Under the pieces are notes generated by a model. It was not told the DNA's origin, ran no database searches, and was given only the letters and a program-made list of their open reading frames with translations. Made by a program: the position numbers and the translations under genes. Shown here one piece after another: positions 13,359 through 22,651 of a stretch of DNA of 64,000 nt (its first letter is position 1; every line of letters starts with the position of its first letter). The stretch lies in contig JAMSLZ010000010.1 of assembly GCA_026027325.1 (NCBI GenBank), positions 806,001 to 870,000 of the forward strand. Direction: 5' to 3'. Source of the DNA: Actinomucor elegans (Eukaryota; Mucoromycota; Mucoromycetes; Mucorales; Mucoraceae).

Positions 13359-13735
13359 TTACACCTTTTTTTTCTTTCTTCTTCCAGGATGAGGTGCACC
13401 ATCTACAATCCTTCTTTCCAGTACAAACGCGCCTTCTGACGAGACGACGACATCTATCATAGCGTGTTGGTATAATGCTATATAGAATACAGAGTTATAT
13501 ACTTACTTTGTACCATGTTTGCTAAACAGTATCCACCCAGATTAGCTTGCCAAAAGTAAAAATCAGTAATGATCTTGCCTGCTTGATGCAAGTTTTCCAG
13601 ATCGCGTTGATGTTTCAAAGTAAGAGGATGAAAGTCTTGCTCTTTCATGACGCCCCACTCTGGATGAGTTTGCTTTTGTTCTTGTTGATTCTCTGACCAA
13701 CCGGCTGCCATACCTCCATTATACATATTAATCAT
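13359..13735 (-). CDS. small hypothetical protein, 2 exons
   Basis: I do not recognise this family. Two exons (13735-13507 and 13477-13359) join in frame across a short canonical intron (GTAAGT..TAG) to give about 115 aa. The N-terminal half is polar. The middle (DLENLHQAGKIITDFYFWQANLGGY) is an amphipathic or aromatic-rich segment, followed by TLYQHAMIDVVVSSEGAFVL and a strongly basic tail (GRRKKKKV). Continuity across a canonical intron and the non-random composition argue for a real gene. The start could instead be the ATG of MAAGW, nine residues downstream. The basic C-terminus after an aromatic segment would fit a small organellar or membrane-associated subunit, but I claim no function. 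Confidence 0.55.
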
Positions 13736-13867
13736 TAAGAGAGAGGAAAAAAAAAAAAAAAAAAAAAAAAAGAAAAGAAGAAAAAGGGGATGTTTACAGC
13801 TTTTTATTCTTTAAAGGAACCAGATGACATATTTATACTGACGAACTCTCCCTGTGCGTCATCCTTT

Positions 13868-14197
13868 TTATCTAGAAGATGATGGCTCGTGCATACAGCG
13901 TGTCACCATTTTAGATATGAAATGAACAATACTCAAATTGTCATAGTCTTCTTTTTGAAGACTGATACATACGCGATAGGCAATAAACAGGATCCAGCAC
14001 GCGCTGATCAACTGTAATACGTGTTTTCGATTCGATTTCTCCACAAGTTGTTTAGCTGAAGATCTCTCCCCAAATGTCATGTTTAAAAGTGGCATGTGCT
14101 GATTCTTGGGTGAACGTGTCTTGACAGGTAAAGTCACAGACGTTGGCAAGTGTCGGCGTTGGCGGGAAGGCCGGTTTCCCATTTCCAAGGTATCCAT
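13868..14197 (-). CDS. small hypothetical protein with one membrane segment
   Basis: This 109-aa ORF has a basic, Pro/Arg-rich N-terminus (GNRPSRQRRHLPTS) and one likely transmembrane helix (residues about 64-82, LQLISACWILFIAYRVCI). A short hydrophilic tail follows. It lies on the same strand as and 132 bp upstream of the two-exon gene at 13359-13735. The two cannot be joined in frame by an obvious intron. A longer overlapping ORF in another frame (14052-14288) competes with it. I do not recognise a family, so this is a tentative gene. Confidence 0.35.
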   Translation of the reverse strand: MDTLEMGNRPSRQRRHLPTSVTLPVKTRSPKNQHMPLLNMTFGERSSAKQLVEKSNRKHVLQLISACWILFIAYRVCISLQKEDYDNLSIVHFISKMVTRCMHEPSSSR

Positions 14198-15414
14198 ATT
14201 GAACCAAGAAGGATAACAACAAAAAAAAAGAAACCCCTCTTTGAAACCTGTATTTTAAGTAATCTCCGATGATGAGTGCGATAGACATGAGGTACTACAA
14301 AACAAACATTGCACGAGTTAATTCCCCTGGACGCGTTTATTTTGTTTTCTCTACGCGTTTCTCGTATTATATATATTTATGAATGTTTTAGATGAATTTA
14401 CAAGGTATGCATTCAAACTATTCGATCTGCAGAGTAGAAATAAAATTTATTAGCATATAAATAAAAAACTTTTGGGGGGAGGGTTTATACAAATGTAAAT
14501 CATAAAATAAAGGAAAGTGTATACTATACACATATACATGCTTGTAAGTTGTTTGCGCGCGTAAAAAAGATAAAGCATAGAGAAATAAATGAATGGCTTA
14601 TAAGTATAAAAAGTAAAAGAGTCATATCACAGAGAAAGGTTACTTTAACAATGGACATTTATTTCTTAGATGGCCATATTTGCCACACCAAACACTATCA
14701 AATGTCAAAACGCTATTCCAAGTCAATTCATGCTCACTTACCATTGGCCGCCCGATAAGTTTAATGGCTTAATTTCCGGTACCATGTTGATTAGAGTAGT
14801 ATCTTCTACTAGATAGTAAGTACACATTTAAAATCGTCTAAGGAAAGAGAGAGAAAAAAAAAAGTAAAAAGGCGCCTGTATTTATACAAAGACCTTATAT
14901 CTACAGGAGCTTATTTACTAAGTAAAGCTTTGACATGCTAGGCTATCACGGGGCTTGTCTAATTGATAGACTAGTTGGTAATTTACAGTTGATGATCATG
15001 CAATAAAATATTTGGTTCTGCTCAATTTTAGGCGTTTTTGAAAAGAAAAGAAAAGAAAAAAAAAACCAGCATTCTCCTCCTTACATGCGGGCGATACCAA
15101 AATCGAGTGATCGTCATTGAAACAGTTCCATTATATATCTTAAGACTATCACTCTATCTCATGATAAGTCTAGATCCATTTTCTTTTTTTTTTTTGAACG
15201 AGGGATCGTCCATCCCCTAAAATACACCATTTGATATAAGCACACGTTATTGACAAGGTGACCTATAAAAAATAAATAAAAATAAAAACGTATCCCCTAT
15301 ATCGTGCCGGTTTAGTGTCTATTCCTTCAAATTCAAATTTGAAGCACCTGTTTATTCGATTTTAAAAAAAAGGACATTTTTATACAGTATATACGACACG
15401 AGGTTGTCATTTGT
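14198..15414. other. intergenic spacer
   Basis: This AT-rich spacer lies 3' of the eL39 gene and 5' of the small ORF at 13868-14197. It contains short homopolymers and a GGGGGGAGGG run near 14473. The ORFs at 14549 and 15038 are low in quality. I see nothing functional. Confidence 0.5.
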
Positions 15415-15728
15415 TTAAATGTTCAACTTGGTGTGACGCCAGTTACGTCTCTTGGCATTCCAACTAATTAAACATGTTAATTCAATTCTATATTACAATC
15501 TTGTATAGTCTATTACCGGATCTTGGTGTCGGTCTTGAGACGGAACCAGTGAGGCAAAGGACGGTTTTGCTTCTTGGCCTTGCCAAGCTTGACCTTGGTG
15601 ATGAAAGACTTTTGAGAAGGCTACAATTAAAGGGAAAAAAAAAAGTGAGATTACCGTTCCAATCGGTCACATATCCATCCATCCATAATCCATCTATTGC
15701 ATTATTCTCATCCCATGATACTTACCAT
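15415..15728 (-). CDS. RPL39: 60S ribosomal protein eL39
   Basis: eL39 is a tiny, very basic protein lining the peptide exit tunnel of the large ribosomal subunit. Three exons reconstruct a 51-aa protein: the first (15728-15726) is only the ATG, the second is 15620-15517, and the third is 15463-15415. The translation shows the family hallmarks: [35 protein letters not shown], then [15 protein letters not shown] at the C-terminus. Length and ending match the family exactly. The AUG-only first exon puts a 105-nt intron straight after the start codon, a common arrangement in intron-containing ribosomal protein genes. The promoter side (15790-15880) contains a CACGTG inside an inverted repeat. 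Orthology is essentially certain. Confidence 0.95.
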
Positions 15729-15852
15729 TTCGACAGGCGATGTATGCGAGAAAAGGAGGAGCTACTAGTTTGCAAGTTCACATTGCTACATATCACATTT
15801 TTTGCAGAGGCTAATGATTTGGGGGGAGGGGACATAGTTTTAGGTCCGGCAA

Positions 15853-15877
15853 TACCGGGCACGTGATGAACCCGGTA
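15853..15877. promoter_or_regulatory. inverted repeat flanking a CACGTG box upstream of RPL39
   Basis: The arms TACCGGG (15853-15859) and CCCGGTA (15871-15877) are exact reverse complements separated by 11 bases. That spacer contains CACGTG (15860-15865). The site is about 130 bp upstream of the eL39 start codon. CACGTG is the classical bHLH (Cbf1/Pho4-type) site in fungi. Control of RPL39 by it is inference. Confidence 0.5.
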
Positions 15878-16870
15878 AAGGTGATAAAATGTCATCCGCC
15901 ACCTATATTTGGGATTGAAGTACTACTTTTGTAACAGAATGGACAAAATTTATTAGAATCATAGAACTTTATCCATAGCATCAAAAAACCAAGATACTTT
16001 TTGAATTTTAGGGTAGTCAATAGAACAGTATACGTTATTTCCAGTGAGTTGATTTGCGTATCAATATGACCAAATGCTCTGGTATTAGACTACTTTGATT
16101 TTATAGTGCTTTTGTGTTTTGGAACAATATTTGATTATCCATATTTTTATGGAATTTGTATCATCCGAAAAATAACTTTATTTTCTAAAATGTATATTAA
16201 TCAATGAGGGTATATAATTTCTTTAATGGATTTGTACAATGTTGATTTCAACTTTTAAATATTAAATTTATATAGGAGACACACACAACTGTCGAATAGA
16301 ATATTGATAAAATCCAGTACAATTTTCAACTATCAGTAAATCAATAATAAATCAAGATGTATCTTGGATTCTTGATAAATCTGTAGAACAAAACACTCAT
16401 TTTTTTTATTTTATTTTTTTTATCTTTATTTTAATATGATGAATTGCTGGAATGGTAAACAACCCAGGCAATACATCATTTTTTTCTTTCTAGATCGCTA
16501 TTCTACTATTTATATTTACATAGATCTTACATCATTAGGAGAAGAATTACATTTTCAAAAAATGCTATTAAACTCTAAAGTATACGCCATTCTTATAAAA
16601 TAGATTTTTTTAGTTTTTGAACACATATTTGTTCACCAAAATTCTCAGGTGCAAGACTGCTTCAATGAAGTATCTGTTTTCTTATCTTTTAGTTATGTTC
16701 TGAAAAAGAACTATCCGCTTTTCTATAAAGCTCTTAAATTTACAATTTGCATCTATCGCCCTGTAAAGAATCATTTTAATTTTAGCTTAATTTCAGGGTT
16801 TCAAAAGTTATCGGAATTCGCTACTTAAGAAACTTTTATAGTCATTAATTAACGCAAGCGATCTCGATAA

Positions 16871-16920
16871 ATCTCGGTCCAATACCACATCTGATGAATA
16901 ATTCATGTTCAGAATGAGAT
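16871..16920 (+). repeat. dispersed repeat core, copy 3
   Basis: The sequence ATCTCGGTCCAATACCACAT then CTGATGAATAATTCATGTTC and AGAATGAGAT matches the core. It also matches the downstream box (CATG..TTCAGAATGAG) shared with the 34.55-kb and 55.85-kb copies. Confidence 0.55.
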
Positions 16921-17101
16921 GCTGCATCTGTTAAAATCCCAGATCTACGAAATCAGGCTCCAGATCTATGAGATCGTATTCAATGACTCGTTTACATTTG
17001 TTAATGTATAACTGTGATTTGCAAATGCTTTCTTTCAATACACTGCAGTATGCGCCCGATAGTATATCACTTGACTGTAACCCCCCCCGTTTATTATTAT
17101 G

Positions 17102-19767
17102 TTAACAAAGGTTATTCAATAAAGCAACTGTCACTAAAAATAAGAGTATTTTAACTCGGGTATCATCTAAAACTCTGCTAATCAAACTAGGCTTCTTTTC
17201 ATTGGCAAGTGAAGAATCCCAAATCTCTTCATCTCCTTCATTTGCTTGGGGCGCTTGATCTTGTGCTAAAGAGTCTTTTGAGCTAGCATTAGTATGTTCA
17301 ACACCTGTCTCATGAATCAATGCATCAGAAGATTGACCTTCTACTTTGCTAGTGGTGGGTAAAAGAGGTACAGCTTGATAATCACCATTCGCTGTGCTGC
17401 TAACACTTGATTTTTTCTGTGTTGCATGCGTACAGATCCAAACTGAAATATCATGCGTTGTCTGACTCATGTAATGGCATACAAAAATGAAAAGACAACT
17501 AGACACTGCCAAATTGATCCACCAACCAAGACCTGCAGCCCATTCTGGTTGAGCTAGAATGACCAACAGACCCTTAGTATCACCAGCTAACCACATATGA
17601 AACTGTCCAATAAACGTCTCTAACGAAATTTTGCCAATAAATGCATAAAATTCGGAATGTGTGTTTCGCAAGTAGGCATTCGCATTACGCAATACAATGA
17701 AAGCCAAGATGGGCACCCAGGAAATATAAGGGTGCGTTTGGTTGTAAACAACCTTGTTTTCACGCGTGAGTTCATACCAAAAGTACCAGACCATGGCAAA
17801 TACCGACATAACGACCGAAGAACGTTTGATGGTAGACCAGCGAGGATGGTCCATGACCTTGTGTTCTGTCATTTTGATAAACACAAACGCACAAAGCATG
17901 CCAACGTAGACGATATAAGCGTCTAAAGCCAGGCGGAAACGCCATTCACGCGCGTCCCAATGCACATTGCACACCATATCCAATATTGAAAACAAAAGCT
18001 CCAGTACACCTTCTACCTTGATAAATGCCGTGGTCAAACCACATGCTAGCACTAATTTAACCAGCAAAAACGCCGGCACCTTGTTCCATTGATGACCTGC
18101 GTACATGACAATCCAAATTACTAGAAACCAAAAAGATACAAGCGGTGTAAAGTAATAACTAAGATAGTCTGTATCCATCAAATACTGCAGCACAAATGTC
18201 AGAAAGTTGAGCCGCACCATGACGTTCAAGATGCGGCCAATTCCAAAATCAGCCTTTTTGTAAAAGAAAAAGAAATGACCATAGCCTGTTTGAAACAGAT
18301 AGGCTGCTACTAAGATACGTACAGCGTTGTAGATGCCTGAAGTGCCTGAAGCGCCACAAAAGTGATATACCAAAATGATGACTTGCATCCAGCCCTTCCA
18401 TTCATCTGTTTGATGGCGATTCAAGAACCCCAGATCGCCTTCTTTCTTACTGTGTTGCAACTGAACCATGCCAAGCACAGCAACAAAAATCATCAAGCCT
18501 GTAAACACGGTAGGGTTAAAGTTCTTTTGGATCTTGCCAAACAGTTGCGTTCGATCACCATAGTACATATACATGACACAAAGACCAAATATAAAAGAAG
18601 CATTCAAAATCTTTTTCGAAGGAAATATTTTGATGATAAAACTAGTCGAGGAGGAAGCTGTAAAAAAGTAGGATCAATAAAACTGCGCTTGTTCTTTTGT
18701 TTTTTTCTTCTTCTGACAACTACAATACCTCTCAAGGCATATCCGACAGGTACAAACACCAAGAAAATGAGCATAAAAGCAAACTGGTACCATCTAGGTG
18801 TAGGATACGTATAGCAACACGTATTACTCATAGGGAACTTTTTGTCTAGTTGATCGTTGCATCGATAATTTAAAGCAATCTGCGCTTGGGCTGTTGTGAC
18901 AATGGGGTTGTAATGCAATCCATCCTCAGTGACTTCTGTGGTTGCCTGCGTACTGATCTCATTCCATACAAACGGAATACCAAAGGCTGTCATTGTTGTG
19001 CCCATACTAGCTTCCTTTTCCTTGAGATACTGATTCATCCGACTAATCTTTTCGTAAGTCATGGTCTTGGTACGGTTTCGATCCAGTTTATCATAGTCAG
19101 GTATTTCTACAGGGCCCAACAAGACCGCATCAGCCACTTCGGGATTGACTTGAACCGCCTCCAAAACACGATCCACACCTTGTTTCCAGGTATTGAAATA
19201 GTCTGGCCCTAAATGATGCATTTGCCAAGCACCTGTCATCACCACCATCAAACTGGGCTTGATGGAAGGCAGCTTACCTTCTAAAAGATCTGTGGTTTCG
19301 TTCAAGTAAGGATCCCACCAAAACTCCAAAGTCAGGCCACTCAACACGTGTTTGCGGTTGGTGTGTGCTTCGCCTGAAGTATCTGTGTTGGGTTCGATCA
19401 GTTTGAGAGTCGCAAAGAATTGTTGACGCGCAATCGAGTCTCCAACATACACAATATGCGAGTGTGAAAGACAGCTACTGATATCAGCTGCTTTGTAGGT
19501 GTGCATCATACATCCGGCTGGCTGCCAGTTGGTAAGGGCAGATTCATCTATCCACCAGCCTTTATTTAATAAACTCGAACATCTATTGCGGTCCTTGGGT
19601 TCTATTACAACCAATCAGTACATACACACATACATACTCGGGAAGTATTTTCATAAAGTACCAAGTATAAAACGACCAAGGGATCCAATGACAACTAGAA
19701 TGAACGTAGTAAGGCAGCCAAATTTTATTAGTTTTGTTAATGCCGTCGGCTCAGATGAAGCTCCCAT
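17102..19767 (-). CDS. CAS1-domain polysaccharide O-acetyltransferase
   Basis: This belongs to the CAS1/CASD1 family. It has a lumenal SGNH-type esterase-like domain followed by a multi-spanning acyltransferase membrane domain, acting in the Golgi to O-acetylate glycans. Cryptococcus Cas1 acetylates capsular glucuronoxylomannan, and mammalian CASD1 acetylates sialic acid. Exons 19767-19662, 19601-18729 and 18657-17102 join in phase to about 844 aa. An N-terminal signal-anchor (CLTTFILVVIGSLGRFIL) is followed by the conserved Cys-rich entry (NRCSSLLNKGWWIDESALTN). The block I GDS nucleophile follows (IVYVGDSIARQQFF), then the distal D-x-x-H (TEDGLHYNP). About a dozen membrane helices follow, including AYLFQTGYGHFFFFYKKADF. 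The C-terminal tail is Ser/Glu-rich and ends in one more hydrophobic helix. All catalytic landmarks are present. The natural substrate is unknown. Confidence 0.9.
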
Positions 19768-21177
19768 TGTTCATTGAAAAAAAAAAAAAAAAGAAGGGGA
19801 GGAGATTCCTGAAATAATAAGGCGACTGCAGATCACTTTCGGCTGGATTTCAAAAATAAATAACCGCTCCTAAACCAAAACAATGCTAAAAAAAAAAATT
19901 GAGTCTAATTGAACTGAAAATCACCTAAAGTTAGTAGGCTGATATGGTTTCAATGGCTGATTCATCCAGCGTTGAGTAACCTTTACGCAAAAACAGAAGC
20001 CAAATATCGAAAACTAAGCCCATATTACGATGGTTGGACTATGAATACATTCTTGATTCCCATCCCCACAGAAAGTCTAGAACCAAAATTTTACAAGGCG
20101 GACTTTCCCTTTGCCCAACATTATTTTCAATCTTTGGTGGTATCTTTTGTCGAGTAAATTTCGTTTTTAAAATATAGTTTTCAAGACCAAAAAGTTTTGT
20201 ATATATACAAATACATGTGTTTATATTTTTGGTATATTTTTTAATATTCAAGAATGCGGAAAACAAAGAGTACCTGAAAAGTTTACATAAATTTAAAATT
20301 AGTTCAATTTTTTTTTCTTCATAACGAATACACGTAGTTTTTATATTATTCTATACACAGTAAAATTTTTCATAAGCTTTGTTAAAATAGTGGACATCTA
20401 TTTAAAAAAAAAGTTGTTCTTACTATTCAAAAGACGTGTTAAAGTAGCAGAAGCAAAGATTTGGAACGCCAAGCAAAAATGATGGTATATTTTTATCATT
20501 CAGTCATTACAAACCAATCAACGCTATCAGCATTATACTATTTAAATACAGAAATCCAACCATGTACAATTTTCCAAATCTTTGGTATTTTTTTTTTCTT
20601 TTGGTTAAAGAAACTTAATTTAAAGAATAATACTTAACATAAAATCAATAAATTGACAGAAAGCTACATTTTACATTTTTTAGATATTTTTTTTATGACA
20701 AACAATCGAATTATCTGCATAGAACCAAAAACGCGAGAAGTTGTATTTTTTTTTTTCCAAACTCTCATATTTCATATAAAAATAGCTTTTAATCTATTCA
20801 ATTATGCGCAAAAGTGTTTTTACGTAAATTATGCTCTTATATAATGTATTAATTGACATCTTTTTACTATACAAAAGAGACACTAAGGCTATTTCAAGGA
20901 AAAACATTTCAAATCCTGGAATTTTCGTCTACCAATCGAATCTACTGAAATTCAGAGTCCATTTTAAATTAGCAGTGGTATAAGAGTTTCCAAGTTTACT
21001 TGTTAGCATTTGTCATTCTAACCAATGGAAACATTATAAACTGCACAATTACTTTTTCCAGGTTTGTACAATACTTTTTTTTTAATGACAGCAACACCAT
21101 TAAAGGCTCTAAATTCCCTCTCTCCTCTTACCTTCTCTCTCTTTTTCCCTTAATATACACCTTTCATAGACATTTTG
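19768..21177. other. divergent intergenic spacer
   Basis: This sits between the starts of the CAS1-domain gene and the carrier gene, so it carries both promoters. It is AT-rich with several short T and A tracts. The small ORFs (19972, 20653, 21000) start at non-ATG codons or are AT-driven. A CT-rich stretch at 21113-21148 immediately precedes the carrier start and looks like a fungal core-promoter pyrimidine tract. Confidence 0.5.
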
Positions 21178-22574
21178 ATGAGCAATAGCCGCCATGAATA
21201 TACCGACCATACAAACCAAAAGAGTCATTTCATAATACCTTCAGCTCATTCTGATAATAATGACGGCGTTTATCCGCCTTACTTTGACGTAAGCACCTTT
21301 TTATTATTATTATTACTACGTAACCTAAAAAAAAAACTAATACACTTTTCACCATTAGGCTATTGTAGCTGGCGGACTCGGCGGTTCTGCGGCAGACTGT
21401 ATCATGCACAGGTAAAAGCCAATATTTGCTGCCTTGAGGACTTCACTTTTATACTCAACGTACTTTTTTTTTTTCTGGTTCATAGTGTAGATACAGTGAA
21501 AACGCGGCTACAAGGCCAGCCTCTCAACCGAACACATATAAAGTACCTCAACATGGTACAATCCTATAGACTGATATACAAAGAGGAAGGCATTTTTCGA
21601 GGTTTATATAGTGGTATTACACCTGCTATGCTTGGTTCAAGTAAAATTAATACAATTGATTTTGTTTCAATCATGAACTGACTCTGTTTGATATTATTTA
21701 GTTCCAGGCACGGCGCTATACTTTGGTATATATGAGTTCACCAAACGAAATCTCACAGCCAACAGTATACCCGAAGTAGTGGCTCATTTGACTGCTGGTT
21801 CACTCGGTGATCTAGCAGCTTCTGTAGTCTATGTACCTTCTGAAGTATTAAAGACGCGTATGCAACTACAAGGCAGATACAATAATCCACACTTTGTCTG
21901 TGGATACAATTACAAAGGGACATGGCATGCCGCAAAGACAGTAAAGTTGGATTAATGAGCATAATCAATAGAAGGTTTGACTAACTCTATCCTATTAGAT
22001 TGTGAAATATGATGGTTTTGGAGCTTTATTTCATGGATTTCGAGCTACTATTCTACGCGATGTACCTTATTCTGCTTTACAATTTGCGTTTTACGGCAAG
22101 TGTTTTTTTTTAAAAAAAAAGAGTGCGTGTGCTTACACTATTCCAACTATAGAACAATTCAAAAAGTTTGCAAAAAAAAACTGTGTGGAGCCAGGACAAC
22201 AGTTACCACTGGGTATCGATTTGCTGACAGGTTCTTTGGCAGGAGGTATTGCAGGTGCTGTTACAACACCGTTAGACGTTGTGAAAACATTACTACAGAC
22301 CCAACCCACCGATACCAAAAAACTCCTTATCAACAAGGATGTAGTACCACCCAAGCATCATTATCACGGTATCATAGAAGGGTTAGTGTGGAATTATAGA
22401 AATCAAGGATTGGGAGGCCTGTTTCGAGGCATTGGACCGCGAGTGTTTTGGACTAGTCTTCAAAGTGCCATCATGTTTGTCATTTATGAACAAGTGTTGC
22501 ATCTAGAAGAAAGGTTGCGCAAAGAAGATGAATGGCCTCCAAGTCAATTTGTTACCCAAAAAATGTTTTATTAA
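21178..22574 (+). CDS. MME1: mitochondrial carrier, Mme1-like (SLC25)
   Basis: Mitochondrial carriers are six-helix inner-membrane transporters made of three repeats, each with a PxD/ExxK/R signature. Six exons (21178-21288, 21359-21411, 21486-21640, 21702-21940, 21999-22095, 22153-22574) give about 358 aa. Repeat 1 has a degenerate motif ([13 protein letters not shown]). Repeat 2 has [14 protein letters not shown]. Repeat 3 has [13 protein letters not shown]. The wording around repeat 2 ([25 protein letters not shown]) and the junction FAFYEQFKKF resemble yeast YMR166C/Mme1, a mitochondrial magnesium exporter. Substrate assignment is therefore by similarity only. Intron 5 must use a GC..AG boundary (GCAAGT at 22096), because reading through would insert about 19 residues including a Lys tract. 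The gene converges on the DUG2-like gene with 77 bp between stops. Confidence 0.85.
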
Positions 22575-22602
22575 TCTGTATATTATTATAATTGTGAATA
22601 AA

Positions 22603-22634
22603 CCCTCCGCCCCTCCGCCCCTCCCCCCTCCTCC
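22603..22634 (-). other. G-quadruplex-capable G-rich tract between convergent 3' ends
   Basis: The plus strand is a run of C blocks (CCC, CCCC, CCCC, CCCCCC). On the minus strand this gives four or more G runs of at least three with 1-4 base loops. It is downstream of the stop of the minus-strand DUG2-like gene and would be in its 3' UTR. It directly follows the AATAAA (22597-22602) of the carrier gene. Confidence 0.55.
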
Positions 22635-22651
22635 TTCTAAAGGGCCTTAAT

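Larger units (their letters stand above)
15729..17101. other. intergenic spacer with RPL39 promoter
   Basis: The RPL39 promoter occupies the left end. The rest is AT-rich and without coding signal. A dispersed repeat copy lies at 16861-16920. A run of eight C residues at 17082-17089 sits just beyond the stop codon of the CAS1-domain gene, probably in its 3' UTR. Confidence 0.5.

Noticed and set aside
19972..20157. 61-codon ORF near the CAS1-domain gene
   Set aside because: Begins at a non-ATG codon and has no recognisable motif or intron linkage.
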